64,000 bases of DNA, taken from contig NZ_CP088156.1 of NCBI RefSeq assembly GCF_021088345.1, forward strand, positions 2,356,001-2,420,000. The letters are read 5' to 3'. The position numbers were made by a program, and so were the translations under genes. A model generated the notes under the pieces. That model did not search any database. It was not told the origin of the DNA and saw only the letters and a list, made by a program, of their open reading frames with translations. Source of the stretch: Bradyrhizobium ontarionense. Its GTDB lineage: Bacteria; Pseudomonadota; Alphaproteobacteria; Rhizobiales; Xanthobacteraceae. Below, one piece after another: positions 35,740-45,794 of this stretch. Each line of letters begins with the position of its first letter. Position 1 is the stretch's first letter.

Positions 35740-35815
35740 AGCCAAGTCCTCCAAAGAGCAAGATGGATACGAAGGAGCGCCGGACCGATGCAGGACTTCC
35801 TGGCAGGACTTCCTG
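35740..35815 (-). promoter_or_regulatory. ROSE-type RNA thermometer in the hsp20 leader
   Basis: On the minus strand the leader ends with UUGCUCUUUGGAGGA (35747-35761) a few bases before the hsp20 start. This is the ROSE core: UUGCUC pairs with GAGGA around a short loop, with the G opposite G that gives temperature sensitivity, masking the ribosome-binding site at low temperature. Further upstream the 12-base unit CAGGACTTCCTG (plus-strand reading) occurs twice, at 35791-35802 and 35804-35815, giving an accessory hairpin. ROSE elements of this kind are established for Bradyrhizobium small heat-shock genes. Confidence 0.85.
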
Positions 35816-35893
35816 AGAACCAGACAACCGGTCAGCGCCCAGAGAGCAGCCGGGCCCGAGAGGCACCCGGCACCGCGGACAGCGGCAGCAAAC

Positions 35894-35922
35894 GACTTAG
35901 AAAAACGGAAGCCGGTTTCAAG
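35894..35922 (-). promoter_or_regulatory. possible housekeeping-type promoter of hsp20
   Basis: On the minus strand TTGAAA (35916-35921) is followed after 16 bases by TAAGTC (35894-35899), at a distance that would start transcription about 150 bases before the hsp20 ATG. The -10 match is weak. ROSE-controlled genes are known to use housekeeping-type promoters. Confidence 0.35.
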
Positions 35923-35971
35923 GACCTCTCGCAACTTTTTTTGCCACGCCCTGGCGGAGCATGCCGCGTCG

Positions 35972-36202
35972 TCAGGCGGCGGCCGCCGACAGCCGTTGCA
36001 GCCGCATGGTTGCCTCGCGCAACACGCTGACCAGCCGATCGCGCTCGCGATGGTCGAGATCGCCACGCGACAGAACGGCCTGACAATGCGCAACCACGCG
36101 TTGTTCGCTCTCGATGAGAAAACGCGTCAGGCGTCTGGGATCAGTCATTCCCATGACGGACGTCGGGTTGGGTGGTGGATGATCGTACTGCCAGGCAGGC
36201 AT
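35972..36202 (-). CDS. small helical protein (76 aa), hypothetical
   Basis: The product begins MPAWQYDHPPPNPTS and has a charged amphipathic helix pair (DPRRLTRFLIESEQRVVAHCQAVLSRGD and ERDRLVSVLREATMRLQRLSA in segments). The ATG at 36202 is preferred because AGGGG lies six bases upstream. It sits immediately upstream of the hsp20 leader. No family or function is recognised. Confidence 0.55.
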   Translation of the reverse strand: MPAWQYDHPPPNPTSVMGMTDPRRLTRFLIESEQRVVAHCQAVLSRGDLDHRERDRLVSVLREATMRLQRLSAAAA

Positions 36203-36449
36203 GATCGCCCCTGCGAACACGAGCTGCGCTGCGACCCGACTTCAGGCCAACGTCCGGGGTAGCGCGACAGCGCCCAACCGCACCTCCCGTCGACCGTCGG
36301 TTCGTCGAATCCCCGGCCCCATCGACAATTATGGCGGGTTATGGACGGACTGCGGTCGTAGACCTGTTTGATAGCTGTGCGATATGGCCGATCCACGGCC
36401 AGCCGCGGCAGCCAACTGCTTTTTCTTTGCCGGAGCTGGATTTCTCGTC

Positions 36450-36593
36450 AAACCGTAACGGCCGTTCGTGGTGCCATGACCGCCGAGATCGGCGGTCATG
36501 CCCGTCATCCGCGCAACGACGTTCTCGAACGTGCGCTTCAGCTTGGTCGATACGGCGCACGAGCACGCGGTCATGCCATGGACGGACATGCAT
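36450..36593 (-). pseudogene. decayed groES-groEL relic
   Basis: On the minus strand an intact AGGAGG is followed by ATG at 36593 and a groES-like start, MHVRPWHDRVLVRRIDQAE, which matches the GroES N-terminus (RP-HDRV-V-RRID-AE). The likeness stops after 19 codons. Directly after, in another frame (36529-36467), comes FENVVARM...ADLGGHGTT, which follows the GroEL segment FEN-(M/V)-x-A-x-M...AD-x-x-G-x-GTT with four or so residues missing. The region is therefore a fused and frameshifted remnant of a groESL operon. A 26-base palindrome lies within it. The longer open frames here are not a functional gene. Confidence 0.6.
36475..36500. repeat. perfect 26-base inverted repeat
   Basis: CATGACCGCCGA (36475-36486) and its exact complement (36489-36500) are separated by GA. 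It falls inside the groEL-like part of the relic and could be a hairpin or a protein site. Confidence 0.8.
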
Positions 36594-36816
36594 GCACATC
36601 CTCCTATACGGATCAGCGATGTCATAAGACCCGGGTCGCATCAGGCTCCCGGGCGGAAAACGACCTAGGAAAGCCGAACTTTTCCTGCAAGAGGCTCGCG
36701 ACGAATTTCTGGCACTCGGCGGGACACGACTGACAGGGCGGCCCTTGATCCGCGCGATCGCGTCTCCCAGCTCTCCCGTGGCCAGAAACCCTCGTAGCAT
36801 GTCCTTGGAGACCATG

Positions 36817-37914
<1,098 letters not shown>

Positions 37915-38009
37915 GGCAAATTCAACCTTCAGTCGCCCGTTGAGCCAATACACCACGTGGAGTAAGGGTTTACCGCGCATCAAGCATGCAACGAGACGCC
38001 GATACCTCC

Positions 38010-38024
38010 CTAAAGACCTGTTAA
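38010..38024. promoter_or_regulatory. near-consensus CtrA-type site
   Basis: CTAA-AGACCTG-TTAA matches the CtrA full site in seven of eight fixed bases and ends 40 bases before the start of the diguanylate cyclase gene. Confidence 0.4.
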
Positions 38025-38064
38025 GCGCCGCGCTGCTTAGTGCGCCCCCGTGGGAGGTATCGAT

Positions 38065-39282
38065 ATGCGGGGTGATGGGCTGGTCTTTAGTTTGCCGCGC
38101 TGGCGCGTGACGCGCTGGCTGGCAGACCCGGGATACCCGGTATCTTCAGACATTCGTCTCGCATTGATCGGCGAGCTCTACGGCTGCTGGTCCGTTTTCG
38201 CGGGCGGGGTCATCAACACGGTCGCCGTTGCCGCAGCGCTCGCGCTGCGCATCCAGACCGCCCCCTTCATCGCCTGGTTCGTGTTGGAAGTCGCGATCTG
38301 CCTGTCACGGCTCATCGTGATGATCATCGCCTATCGCCGTGCGCGGGAGCATCGCCCCACTCCGACGAATCTGCATGTCCTGCTGGCCGTCGCATGGAGT
38401 GCCAGCGTCGGATTCGGCGTCGGGGTCAGTCTGGCATCCGGTGACTGGGTCGCAGCTTCACTCGCCTGCATTTCCTCTGCCGCCATGGTCGGCGGAATCT
38501 GCTTCCGCAATTTCAGCGCGCCGCGCCTCGCCGGGGCGATGATCCTGTGCAGCGTCGGCCCCGTGATCCCCGGCGTCGCCATCTCGCATGAACCGCTGCT
38601 GTTCGTGATGTATGTGCAGATGCCGGTGTACTTCCTCGCGATGACGGGCGCGGCCTTCCGGCTGAACAAGATGCTGGTGACCGTCATGCATTCCAAACGC
38701 GAGAGCGATGAGCTGGCACGGCTCGATCCGCTCACCGGCTTGCTCAACCGCGCCGGCTTGATCGACGCGCTGCAAACCCGGCTCGAGGACAAAGACCGCG
38801 GACAGCGAAACTTCGCCGTCCTCTACCTCGATCTCGATGGTTTCAAGCCCGTCAATGACACCTTTGGCCATGCCGCAGGCGATGAGTTGCTGAAGATGGT
38901 GGGCGCGACACTGCGGGACGTGGTCGCTCCGACCGACATCATCGCCCGGATCGGAGGCGACGAGTTCGTCGTGCTCGCAAGCGGTCCGGCGACCGATCAC
39001 GCGCTGGCGCTCGCCGAACGCGTGATCTCGGCGATCACGGCGCCGGTCGCGCTGCCGGGTGGCGCAAGCGTCCACATCGGCGTCAGCGCCGGCATTGCGG
39101 TCGCGCCCGATCACGGCTCCGAGCCGGAGGCGCTGCTGTTCGCAGCAGACGCCGCGCTCTACGAGGCCAAATCGAGCGGAAAATCGTGCTGGAGGCTGGC
39201 CTCCGCCGAGGCCAACCTCGCCGCCTTGCGCAAATTCAGCACCGGCAGCCTCAAGGCCACGGCCATCGGGGCCGCGGCCTGA
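38065..39282 (+). CDS. membrane diguanylate cyclase (GGDEF)
   Basis: The 405-residue protein has an N-terminal membrane sensor part with five to six helices (residues about 45-205) and a GGDEF domain from about 220: DPLTGLLNRAGLIDAL, FAVLYLDLDGFKPVNDTFGHAAGDELL and the intact active site RIGGDEFVV. It should make cyclic di-GMP. No inhibitory RxxD motif is seen before the active site. The ATG at 38065 is chosen for its GGGAGG eight bases upstream over an in-frame GTG at 38050. No EAL domain is present. Confidence 0.9.
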   Translation: MRGDGLVFSLPRWRVTRWLADPGYPVSSDIRLALIGELYGCWSVFAGGVINTVAVAAALALRIQTAPFIAWFVLEVAICLSRLIVMIIAYRRAREHRPTPTNLHVLLAVAWSASVGFGVGVSLASGDWVAASLACISSAAMVGGICFRNFSAPRLAGAMILCSVGPVIPGVAISHEPLLFVMYVQMPVYFLAMTGAAFRLNKMLVTVMHSKRESDELARLDPLTGLLNRAGLIDALQTRLEDKDRGQRNFAVLYLDLDGFKPVNDTFGHAAGDELLKMVGATLRDVVAPTDIIARIGGDEFVVLASGPATDHALALAERVISAITAPVALPGGASVHIGVSAGIAVAPDHGSEPEALLFAADAALYEAKSSGKSCWRLASAEANLAALRKFSTGSLKATAIGAAA

Positions 39283-39348
39283 GCCTGCCTCTCGAGCCGT
39301 CGGCCGCGCGCGACGACGATCAACGCGCGCGAACTCCGGACTTCGCCG

Positions 39349-40752
39349 TTAGCGCGGCATCTCCGCGAGCGCCGCGAGGATGCGCGCCCAGGAGCGGATG
39401 CCCTTGTGGTAGCTCTTCAGGTCGTACTTCTCATTCGGCGAGTGGATGTTGTCGTCGTCGAGACCGAAGCCGACCAGCAGCGAGTCGAGGCCGAGCGTCT
39501 TCTTGAAGTCGGTCACGATCGGGATCGAGGCGCCCGAGCCCATCAGGATGGTCTCCTTGCCCCACTCCTCGGTCAGCGCCCGCTTGGCGGCCGCCAGCGG
39601 CTTCATGGTCCAGTCGAGCGCGATCGCAGCGCCGGCCGAATGATCGCCGAACTCGACCGAGCAGTCGGCCGGAATCCGCGCCGACACATAGTCGCGGAAC
39701 GCCTTGCGGATCTTGAGCGGGTCCTGGCCCTCGACCAGACGGAACGAAACCTTTGCATGCGCCAGCGAGGGAATCACGGTCTTCGAACCCTCGCCGATAT
39801 AGCCGCCCCAGATGCCATTGATGTCACAGGTCGGCCGCGAGGAGATCTGCTCGATCAGCAGACGATCCTTCTCGCCGGCCGGGATCGACAGGCCGATCGG
39901 CTTGAGAAACGATTCCGCCGTCAGGTTGAGCTTCTTCCACTGCTCCAGAATGTCCGGCGGCAGATCCTTCACGCCATCATAGAAGCCTGGAATGGTAATG
40001 CGGCCGTCGGCATCGAACAGGCCGCCGAGCACTTCGGTCAGCACCCGGATCGGATTGCGCGCGCCGCCGCCGAACACGCCGGAATGCAGATCGCGATTAG
40101 CGGCCTTGATCTTCACCTCTTCATAGAGGAGCCCGCGCAGCGAGGTCGTGATCGCCGGCGTGTTCGGGTCCCACATCCCGGTGTCGCAGACCAGCGCGAA
40201 GTCGGCTTTGAACTCGTCCTTGTTGGCTTCGAGGAACGGCACGAAGTTCTTCGAGCCGACCTCCTCTTCGCCTTCGATCAGCACGGTGACATCGAGCGGC
40301 AGCGAACCGGTGACCTTTTTCCAGGCGCGGCAGGCCTCGACGAAGGTCATCAGCTGTCCCTTGTCGTCCTCGGCCCCGCGCGCCACGATGATCTTACGGC
40401 CGTCGGCATGATCGGTGACGACCGGCTCGAACGGCGGCCGATGCCAGAGATCGAGCGGATCGACCGGCTGCACGTCGTAATGGCCATAGAACAGAACATG
40501 CGGCTTGGCCGCTCCGTGGCCGTTGCTCTTGCCGACCACGGCAGGATGGCCGGCGGTCGGCCGCACCTCGGTCGCAAAGCCCACGGTCGCAAGATCCTTG
40601 GCGACATGGTCGGCCGCCGCCTTACAATCGCCCGCGAAAGCCGGATCGGCCGAGATCGACTTGATGCGGATCAGCGCAAACAGCCGTTCCAGGCTGTTGT
40701 CGAAATCGGCATCGATGTGGTCGAGAACGGATTGAAGCTGCGCATCGGCCAT
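39349..40752 (-). CDS. M20-family metallopeptidase (dipeptidase type)
   Basis: The 467-residue cytoplasmic enzyme is of the M20 group (CNDP-like dipeptidases and related deacylases). Metal and catalytic motifs are visible: VLFYGHYDVQPVDPLDLW (His and Asp), ARGAEDDKGQLMTF, LIEGEEEVGSKNF (catalytic and metal Glu), ALVCDTGMWDPNTPAI and the late FGLDDDNIHSPNEKYDLKSYHKGI. It most likely cleaves dipeptides. The start at 40752 (MADAQLQSVLDHID) fits the family; an upstream extension does not. The GT87-type gene ends 28 bases before. Confidence 0.9.
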   Translation of the reverse strand: MADAQLQSVLDHIDADFDNSLERLFALIRIKSISADPAFAGDCKAAADHVAKDLATVGFATEVRPTAGHPAVVGKSNGHGAAKPHVLFYGHYDVQPVDPLDLWHRPPFEPVVTDHADGRKIIVARGAEDDKGQLMTFVEACRAWKKVTGSLPLDVTVLIEGEEEVGSKNFVPFLEANKDEFKADFALVCDTGMWDPNTPAITTSLRGLLYEEVKIKAANRDLHSGVFGGGARNPIRVLTEVLGGLFDADGRITIPGFYDGVKDLPPDILEQWKKLNLTAESFLKPIGLSIPAGEKDRLLIEQISSRPTCDINGIWGGYIGEGSKTVIPSLAHAKVSFRLVEGQDPLKIRKAFRDYVSARIPADCSVEFGDHSAGAAIALDWTMKPLAAAKRALTEEWGKETILMGSGASIPIVTDFKKTLGLDSLLVGFGLDDDNIHSPNEKYDLKSYHKGIRSWARILAALAEMPR

Positions 40753-40780
40753 GGCCAGAGTATCCTTCGAGCTTTGACTG

Positions 40781-42097
40781 CTATTGGCTCGCTTGTAGCT
40801 CCGTTGCGCCGTCCGGGCCAGCGTTCTCACGCGGCACCGGATGCAGCAGATGCCAGGCCAGCGCAGCTGATATCACGACGGTGGCGGCGAGATTGTTGCC
40901 CCAGGCCTGGATGTCCTTGGGAAACGGCGGCAGCGCCAGCAACAGCAGGAGGCCGGCGAGCGCGAGCGCCAGCCACGTGCCCGTCCTCACGCGCGACCGC
41001 GGATCGTAGGCGGCCCGGTGGATCAGCACGGTGATCGGGAAGAACAGCCATATGAAGTAATATTGCCGCGCCAAGGGCGAGGCCACCGTCATGAGACAGA
41101 ACAGGATGCCGAGTTCCTCGGCGTCCGAGCGTGGCGTTCGCTTCTTCTCGCGGGGCATCACAAGCACGAAGGCGAGCCCGAGCACGGCGCAGACCACGAG
41201 CACGACCATGTTTGCCGCGCCGAACGAAATATCGACCACGTTCATCGTGCGCGCGGGCCGGGACGGGTCGTCCTGGTTGTAGTTGACAGGCCGCGTCAGC
41301 CGATGGGTCATCGCGATGATCGACTGGTTGACCCACGACCAGTTCTGCTCATCACGCTGGCCAAACCCCTTCTCGGAGCTCGCGCCGACCATGCCGCGAT
41401 ACCAGGTCGTCAGCTCCGCGGCATTGTGCTGCAGGCCGCGCACCGGCGCCGGCACCACGAACAGGAACACCAGCGTGAACACGGTCATGCTTGCGGCCGC
41501 GGCCCATTGCCGGCGCCAGACCAGATAAGGCAGCACCGCGACGGGGAACACCTTGATCGCGGTGGCCAGCGCGAACATGGATCCGCCGAGCCAGGGTCGC
41601 GCCTGCTGCATGAGCCAGAATCCGTACAGCATCAGCGCGAGCAGCATCAGGTTCGGCTGCCCGAGATCGAACATGTCGAACACGAAACTGATCGTGACGA
41701 AGCCGGGCAGGAAATAGAGCCACTGGTTGGGCACCCTGCCCGATCCGGTCATCGCGTGCGAGAACTGCGCCGTTGTCCACCACGCCACGATGTTGAGCAG
41801 CGACAGGCACGCGTAGAGCGCGACCTTGCCGAACCAGGCGGGAATGGCGAGCAGCACGGCGGGCAGCGGCGGATAGATGAAGGCGAAATAATCGCCGAGT
41901 TGGCTCGGATAGAGATCCTTGCCTTGCAGCACCTGCTGCCCGGCCCAGTACCAGAGCGGATAGTCCTTGGTCTTGCCGCTGCCCCAGAGCTCCGGGACCA
42001 GCACGTCACCGGCCAGCAGGATGCAGCAGAGAAAGAACAGGAGGTCGACCGGCACCCGTGGCGAGGGCCATCTCAACACGCGCGATTTTTCGGACAT
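40781..42097 (-). CDS. polytopic GT87 (DUF2029) glycosyltransferase-like protein
   Basis: The 438-residue membrane protein has about ten helices and the DUF2029/GT87 layout: an early periplasmic loop with LWGSGKTKDYPLWYWAGQQVLQGKDLYP, where an Asp is expected to be catalytic, then DYFAFIYPPLPAVLLA, LMLYGFWLMQQARPWLGG and AIKVFPVAVLPYLVWRRQW. Members use polyprenyl-phosphate mannose. The acceptor is unknown. The start at 42097 (MSEKSRVLRW) follows a weak ribosome-binding site. It overlaps no neighbour and is 35 bases from the HerA-like gene stop, same strand. Confidence 0.82.
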   Translation of the reverse strand: MSEKSRVLRWPSPRVPVDLLFFLCCILLAGDVLVPELWGSGKTKDYPLWYWAGQQVLQGKDLYPSQLGDYFAFIYPPLPAVLLAIPAWFGKVALYACLSLLNIVAWWTTAQFSHAMTGSGRVPNQWLYFLPGFVTISFVFDMFDLGQPNLMLLALMLYGFWLMQQARPWLGGSMFALATAIKVFPVAVLPYLVWRRQWAAAASMTVFTLVFLFVVPAPVRGLQHNAAELTTWYRGMVGASSEKGFGQRDEQNWSWVNQSIIAMTHRLTRPVNYNQDDPSRPARTMNVVDISFGAANMVVLVVCAVLGLAFVLVMPREKKRTPRSDAEELGILFCLMTVASPLARQYYFIWLFFPITVLIHRAAYDPRSRVRTGTWLALALAGLLLLLALPPFPKDIQAWGNNLAATVVISAALAWHLLHPVPRENAGPDGATELQASQ

Positions 42098-42131
42098 CAG
42101 GACATCATGCCGGCAGCGAAGGAATTGAGGA

Positions 42132-43742
42132 TCATCGCCGCAGCAATCCGCCCAGCGCACCACGCACCAAGGAGCGGCCGATCGAGCCGCCCAGCGATCC
42201 GCCGACCTGCTTGCCGAGATCAGCGGCGATGCCGCCCACGACCTTGTCCGTCACCGAGCGCGCGACGTTGCGTGCGATCACCTGCGTGGTCGACAATTGG
42301 CCGCGCCTGACGTTGGTGCCGAAGATCGTCGCCGCGATGTCGCCGATCTTGCCCAGCACGCCGCCGGACGAGGCTTCCGCCATCGCCGCAGTTCCGGCAA
42401 TCCGCTTCTGCAGCAGCTCGTAGGCCGACTCGGCATCGATCTCGGTGTCGTATTTGCCCTTGAACGGGCTCGCATCCATGATCGCCTTGCGCTCGTCCGG
42501 CATGACCGGGCCGATCCGCGCCGATGGCGGCCGGATCAGGACGCGCTCCACCATCGCGGGCGTGCCGTTGCCTTCCAGGAACGACACCAGCGCCTCGCCC
42601 TTGCCGAGTTCCATGATCACCTTGGCGGTGTCGAGCTTCGGATTGGGACGGAACGTGTCGGCAGCCGCGGCCACGGCCTTCTGATCGCGCGGCGTGAAGG
42701 CGCGCAGCGCGTGCTGCACCCGGTTGCCCAATTGTCCGAGCACCCGATCCGGCACGTCGAGCGGGTTCTGCGTGACGAAATAGACGCCCACGCCCTTCGA
42801 TCGGATCAGGCGCACCACCTGCTCGATCTTGTCCAGCAGCGCCTTCGGCGCGTCGTTGAACAGGAGATGCGCTTCATCGAAGAAGAACACCAGCTTGGGC
42901 TTGGCGAGATCGCCGACCTCGGGCAGTTCCTCGAACAGCTCGGACAGCATCCACAGCAGGAAGGTCGCGTAGAGTCGCGGATTTTGCAGCAGCTTGTCGG
43001 CGACGAGAATGTTGATCATGCCGCGGCCGTCGCGATCGGTCTTCATGAAGTCCGCCAGCGTCAGCGCAGGCTCGCCGAAAAATTTGGTGCCGCCCTGGTT
43101 CTCGAGCACCAGCAACTGGCGCTGGATCGTACCAACCGTCGCCCGCGTCACGTTGCCGAACGACTGTGCGGCTTTGCGGATCGGCGCAAGCGGATCCGCT
43201 TCCGCGTCCGCACCCTTCTTGCCGGATTCCGGAATGATGGCGTCGAGCAGCGCGCGCAGATCCTTCATGTCGATCAGGGCAAGACCATTCTCGTCGGCCA
43301 CGCGAAACGCGACGTTGAGCACGCCTTCCTGGACGTCGTTCAGATCCAGCATCCGCGCGAGCAGCAGCGGTCCCATCTCGGTGACGGTCGCGCGCACCGG
43401 ATGACCCTGCTCGCCGAACACATCCCAAAATACCGTCGAGAACTGATCGGGCTGATAGGTGAGGCCGAGATCGCTCGCACGCTTGACGATGAAGTCCTTT
43501 GCTTCGCCAATCTGCGAGATGCCGGACAGGTCACCCTTGATGTCGGATGCGAAGACCGGAACACCGGCCCGGGCAAAGCCTTCCGCCATCACCTGCAGCG
43601 AGACGGTCTTGCCGGTGCCAGTTGCTCCGGTGACGAGGCCGTGGCGGTTGGCAAACGCCAGCGTCAACCAGGCCGGCTGCTCGCCAGCACCCACGAAAAT
43701 CTTATCGTCGGTATCGGCCAGTGATTTTCCGGATGATGCCAT
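42132..43742 (-). CDS. HerA-like ATPase (DUF853)
   Basis: The 536-residue protein is of the DUF853/HerA-like group of FtsK-superfamily ATPases. It shows Walker [17 protein letters not shown] near residue 45, the [10 protein letters not shown] segment, Walker [15 protein letters not shown], and the arginine-finger region [33 protein letters not shown] Gly/Ala-rich C-terminus ([22 protein letters not shown]) may contact membrane. Function is unknown in bacteria; partners such as NurA are not present. The start at 43742 is the family start. Confidence 0.9.
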   Translation of the reverse strand: MASSGKSLADTDDKIFVGAGEQPAWLTLAFANRHGLVTGATGTGKTVSLQVMAEGFARAGVPVFASDIKGDLSGISQIGEAKDFIVKRASDLGLTYQPDQFSTVFWDVFGEQGHPVRATVTEMGPLLLARMLDLNDVQEGVLNVAFRVADENGLALIDMKDLRALLDAIIPESGKKGADAEADPLAPIRKAAQSFGNVTRATVGTIQRQLLVLENQGGTKFFGEPALTLADFMKTDRDGRGMINILVADKLLQNPRLYATFLLWMLSELFEELPEVGDLAKPKLVFFFDEAHLLFNDAPKALLDKIEQVVRLIRSKGVGVYFVTQNPLDVPDRVLGQLGNRVQHALRAFTPRDQKAVAAAADTFRPNPKLDTAKVIMELGKGEALVSFLEGNGTPAMVERVLIRPPSARIGPVMPDERKAIMDASPFKGKYDTEIDAESAYELLQKRIAGTAAMAEASSGGVLGKIGDIAATIFGTNVRRGQLSTTQVIARNVARSVTDKVVGGIAADLGKQVGGSLGGSIGRSLVRGALGGLLRR

Positions 43743-44076
43743 GATGGTCGGTCTTTCGAGAATGATCGTTTCGCATCGCACGAGGTGCACAGCATCTCGC
43801 GTGGTAACATATTTTAGTTTCGCAGTTTGGAACCAGTGTCCCCTGCCTCAGTTCTTCGCAGTGCGCTCGCTCTCCATACCACGTGACGCCGCGCAACACG
43901 CACGCTGATCCGTAGATTCAACATCTGGTCTTGCATCGCTGCAACAGTCCATTGTGGATCGCGAATCGATTCGCGGGCCGGACCTGCTCGTCGCTTGTAA
44001 TTCACGGATCGTCCGATCAAGATGAATTCCAGCGAGGACATCCGGTCTTGGGGGACCGGATGACGACGGGGTTCAC
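43743..44076. other. 334-base gap upstream of the HerA-like gene
   Basis: No credible gene. It contains two inverted repeats: the 16-base palindrome CGCGAATCGATTCGCG at 43960-43975, and CATCCGGTC (44039-44047) pairing with GACCGGATG (44054-44062). It should carry the HerA-gene promoter on the minus strand. Confidence 0.5.
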
Positions 44077-44427
44077 ATGTGCGAGCTGATTGAGCCGCTG
44101 GCCAGCATGGCCGGCATCGATGGAGCCGTGGCTGAAAAGCCTCCAGAAAAACCTGCCGAAAAGCCCGCCAGCATTCTGCTTGCCAGTATTCTGCTTGACG
44201 TCCTTCGCAACAGCGGACAGCAGCACCAGTTGCAGCAGCCGTTCGCAACCCTGCCGGGCGTGCAGGCTGCAATGGCGGACATCGTCCGGCCGGTGAGTCC
44301 GGTCATCGACACGTGCGAGATCGAACCGCCCGCTCGTGAACTTTTCAAGTTCGGCCGCGACCAAACCGGAGCGGACCAGATTGATACGATCGTGGCAGGC
44401 ACGCGGGGCCTGAGCCAGTTCGCCTGA
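44077..44427 (+). CDS. possible hypothetical protein (116 aa)
   Basis: This frame has acceptable codon use and encodes a 116-residue protein with a Lys/Pro/Glu-rich stretch (EKPPEKPAEKPASI) and a hydrophobic pair ILLASILLDVL. It matches no family that I recognise, has a poor ribosome-binding site, and competes with an equally long antisense frame. It lies 23 bases before the DUF4332 gene, so it may be a real upstream gene of that operon. Confidence 0.3.
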   Translation: MCELIEPLASMAGIDGAVAEKPPEKPAEKPASILLASILLDVLRNSGQQHQLQQPFATLPGVQAAMADIVRPVSPVIDTCEIEPPARELFKFGRDQTGADQIDTIVAGTRGLSQFA

Positions 44428-44450
44428 AGCACCTTCGCGCGCCGAGTATC

Positions 44451-44858
44451 ATGACATATCCGATCACCGAACTCGAAGGCATGACATCCTTCGATGCCTC
44501 CAAGCTGAAAGCGCTTGGCATCCGGACCACCGATGCGTTTCTCGAAGCCGCCCGCACCGTCAAGGGACGGAAGGCGCTCGCCGCAAAGACCGACATCAGC
44601 GAGCAGCAGCTGCTCGATTGGGCGAATGTCGCCGATTACATGCGCATTCCCGGCATGGGCAAGGCCAAGGTCGGCCTGGTTCGTGCAGCCGGCGTCACCA
44701 CGGTGCGCGAGCTTGCACACCGCAATCCCGCCCGCCTGGCGCAGAACATCAAGGAAGTGAACACCAGGCGGAAGCTGGTGCGCATCCTGCCGTCGGAAAA
44801 GTCCGTCGGCCAGCTCATCGAAAAGGCGCGCCGGCTGGAACCGAAGATCAGCTACTGA
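44451..44858 (+). CDS. DUF4332 helix-hairpin-helix protein
   Basis: The 135-residue protein has the DUF4332 pattern of paired helix-hairpin-helix units: ITELEGMTSFDASKLKALGIRTTDAFLEAA, LLDWANVADYMRIPGMGKAKVGLVRAAGVTTVRELAHRNPARLAQNI in successive segments. The GMGKAKVGLVRAAG hairpin resembles those that contact DNA backbone. Function is unknown. It precedes folP by about 80 bases on the same strand. Confidence 0.82.
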   Translation: MTYPITELEGMTSFDASKLKALGIRTTDAFLEAARTVKGRKALAAKTDISEQQLLDWANVADYMRIPGMGKAKVGLVRAAGVTTVRELAHRNPARLAQNIKEVNTRRKLVRILPSEKSVGQLIEKARRLEPKISY

Positions 44859-44936
44859 TCAGCCGATGTTCACCTGCGCGCGGCTTGTGCAGCGCGACAT
44901 CTTGACTCGATCGTGGCAACCGCGCAAAGCGGCGCC

Positions 44937-45794
44937 ATGAGCGTGACGTCGCCCTACCCCGCCAATGGCTCGCCGGCTGACCACCCGCTGTTGCGGACGT
45001 GGCTGGCCCGTCCATTTCCGGCGGTCATGGGCATCCTCAACGTCACCCCGGACTCTTTTTCCGATGGCGGCCGCTTCAATGCGCCCGAACAAGCCCTCGA
45101 CCAGGCCCGACGCATGATCGCTGAAGGCGCCGACATCATCGACATCGGCGCCGAATCCACCCGGCCCTATAAAGGCGCGGAGCCAGTGACGGCCGCGGAG
45201 GAGTTGGCGCGCCTGCAACCCGTCCTGCCGGCGATCGTCACACTCGGTGTGCCCGTCTCCATCGACAGCATGAAATCCCAGGTTGTGAGCTACGCGCTGG
45301 AACACGGCGCACAGATCGCAAACGACGTCTGGGGCCTGCAGCGCGATCCTGCGATGGCCGACATCGTCGCCGCGCATGGCGCGCCGGTCGTGGTGATGCA
45401 CAACCGCGCCGAGGTCGATCCGGAGATCGACATCATCGAGGACATGCTCGGCTTCTTCGCACGATCGCTCGACATCGCCGCCAAGGCCGGCATTCCCCAA
45501 GGCAACATCGTGCTCGATCCCGGCATCGGCTTCGGCAAGACCGCACAACAGAGCATGACGGCGCTGGCGCGGCTGGACGAATTCGCCCGGTTCGGATTGC
45601 CGCTGCTGGTGGGCGCCTCGCGCAAAAGGTTCATCAGCTCGGTGGTGGCGTCCGAGCCGCAGCAGCGGCTCGGCGGATCGATTGCGGCACATCTGATCGC
45701 GGCTCAGCGCGGGGCTGCGATCATCAGGGCGCATGACGTCGCCGAGACGGTTCAGGCCATGCGCGTATCTGCAGCGATCGAGGCACAGCGATGA
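44937..45794 (+). CDS. folP: dihydropteroate synthase
   Basis: FolP joins p-aminobenzoate to the pterin diphosphate in folate synthesis and is the sulfonamide target. The 285-residue protein shows the pterin-site motifs VMGILNVTPDSFSDGG and GADIIDIGAESTRP, then VSIDSMKSQV, IANDVWGL, LDPGIGFGKT and LLVGASRKRF. Start 44937 (MSVTSPYPANG) is preferred to a GTG at 44913. Its stop overlaps the folB start (ATGA). Confidence 0.95.
   Translation: MSVTSPYPANGSPADHPLLRTWLARPFPAVMGILNVTPDSFSDGGRFNAPEQALDQARRMIAEGADIIDIGAESTRPYKGAEPVTAAEELARLQPVLPAIVTLGVPVSIDSMKSQVVSYALEHGAQIANDVWGLQRDPAMADIVAAHGAPVVVMHNRAEVDPEIDIIEDMLGFFARSLDIAAKAGIPQGNIVLDPGIGFGKTAQQSMTALARLDEFARFGLPLLVGASRKRFISSVVASEPQQRLGGSIAAHLIAAQRGAAIIRAHDVAETVQAMRVSAAIEAQR

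Noticed and set aside
43814..44364. Minus-strand frames of 115 to 152 residues in the gap near 44 kb
   Set aside because: Cys/Arg/His-rich composition, no family likeness, and overlapping the inverted repeats; not supported.
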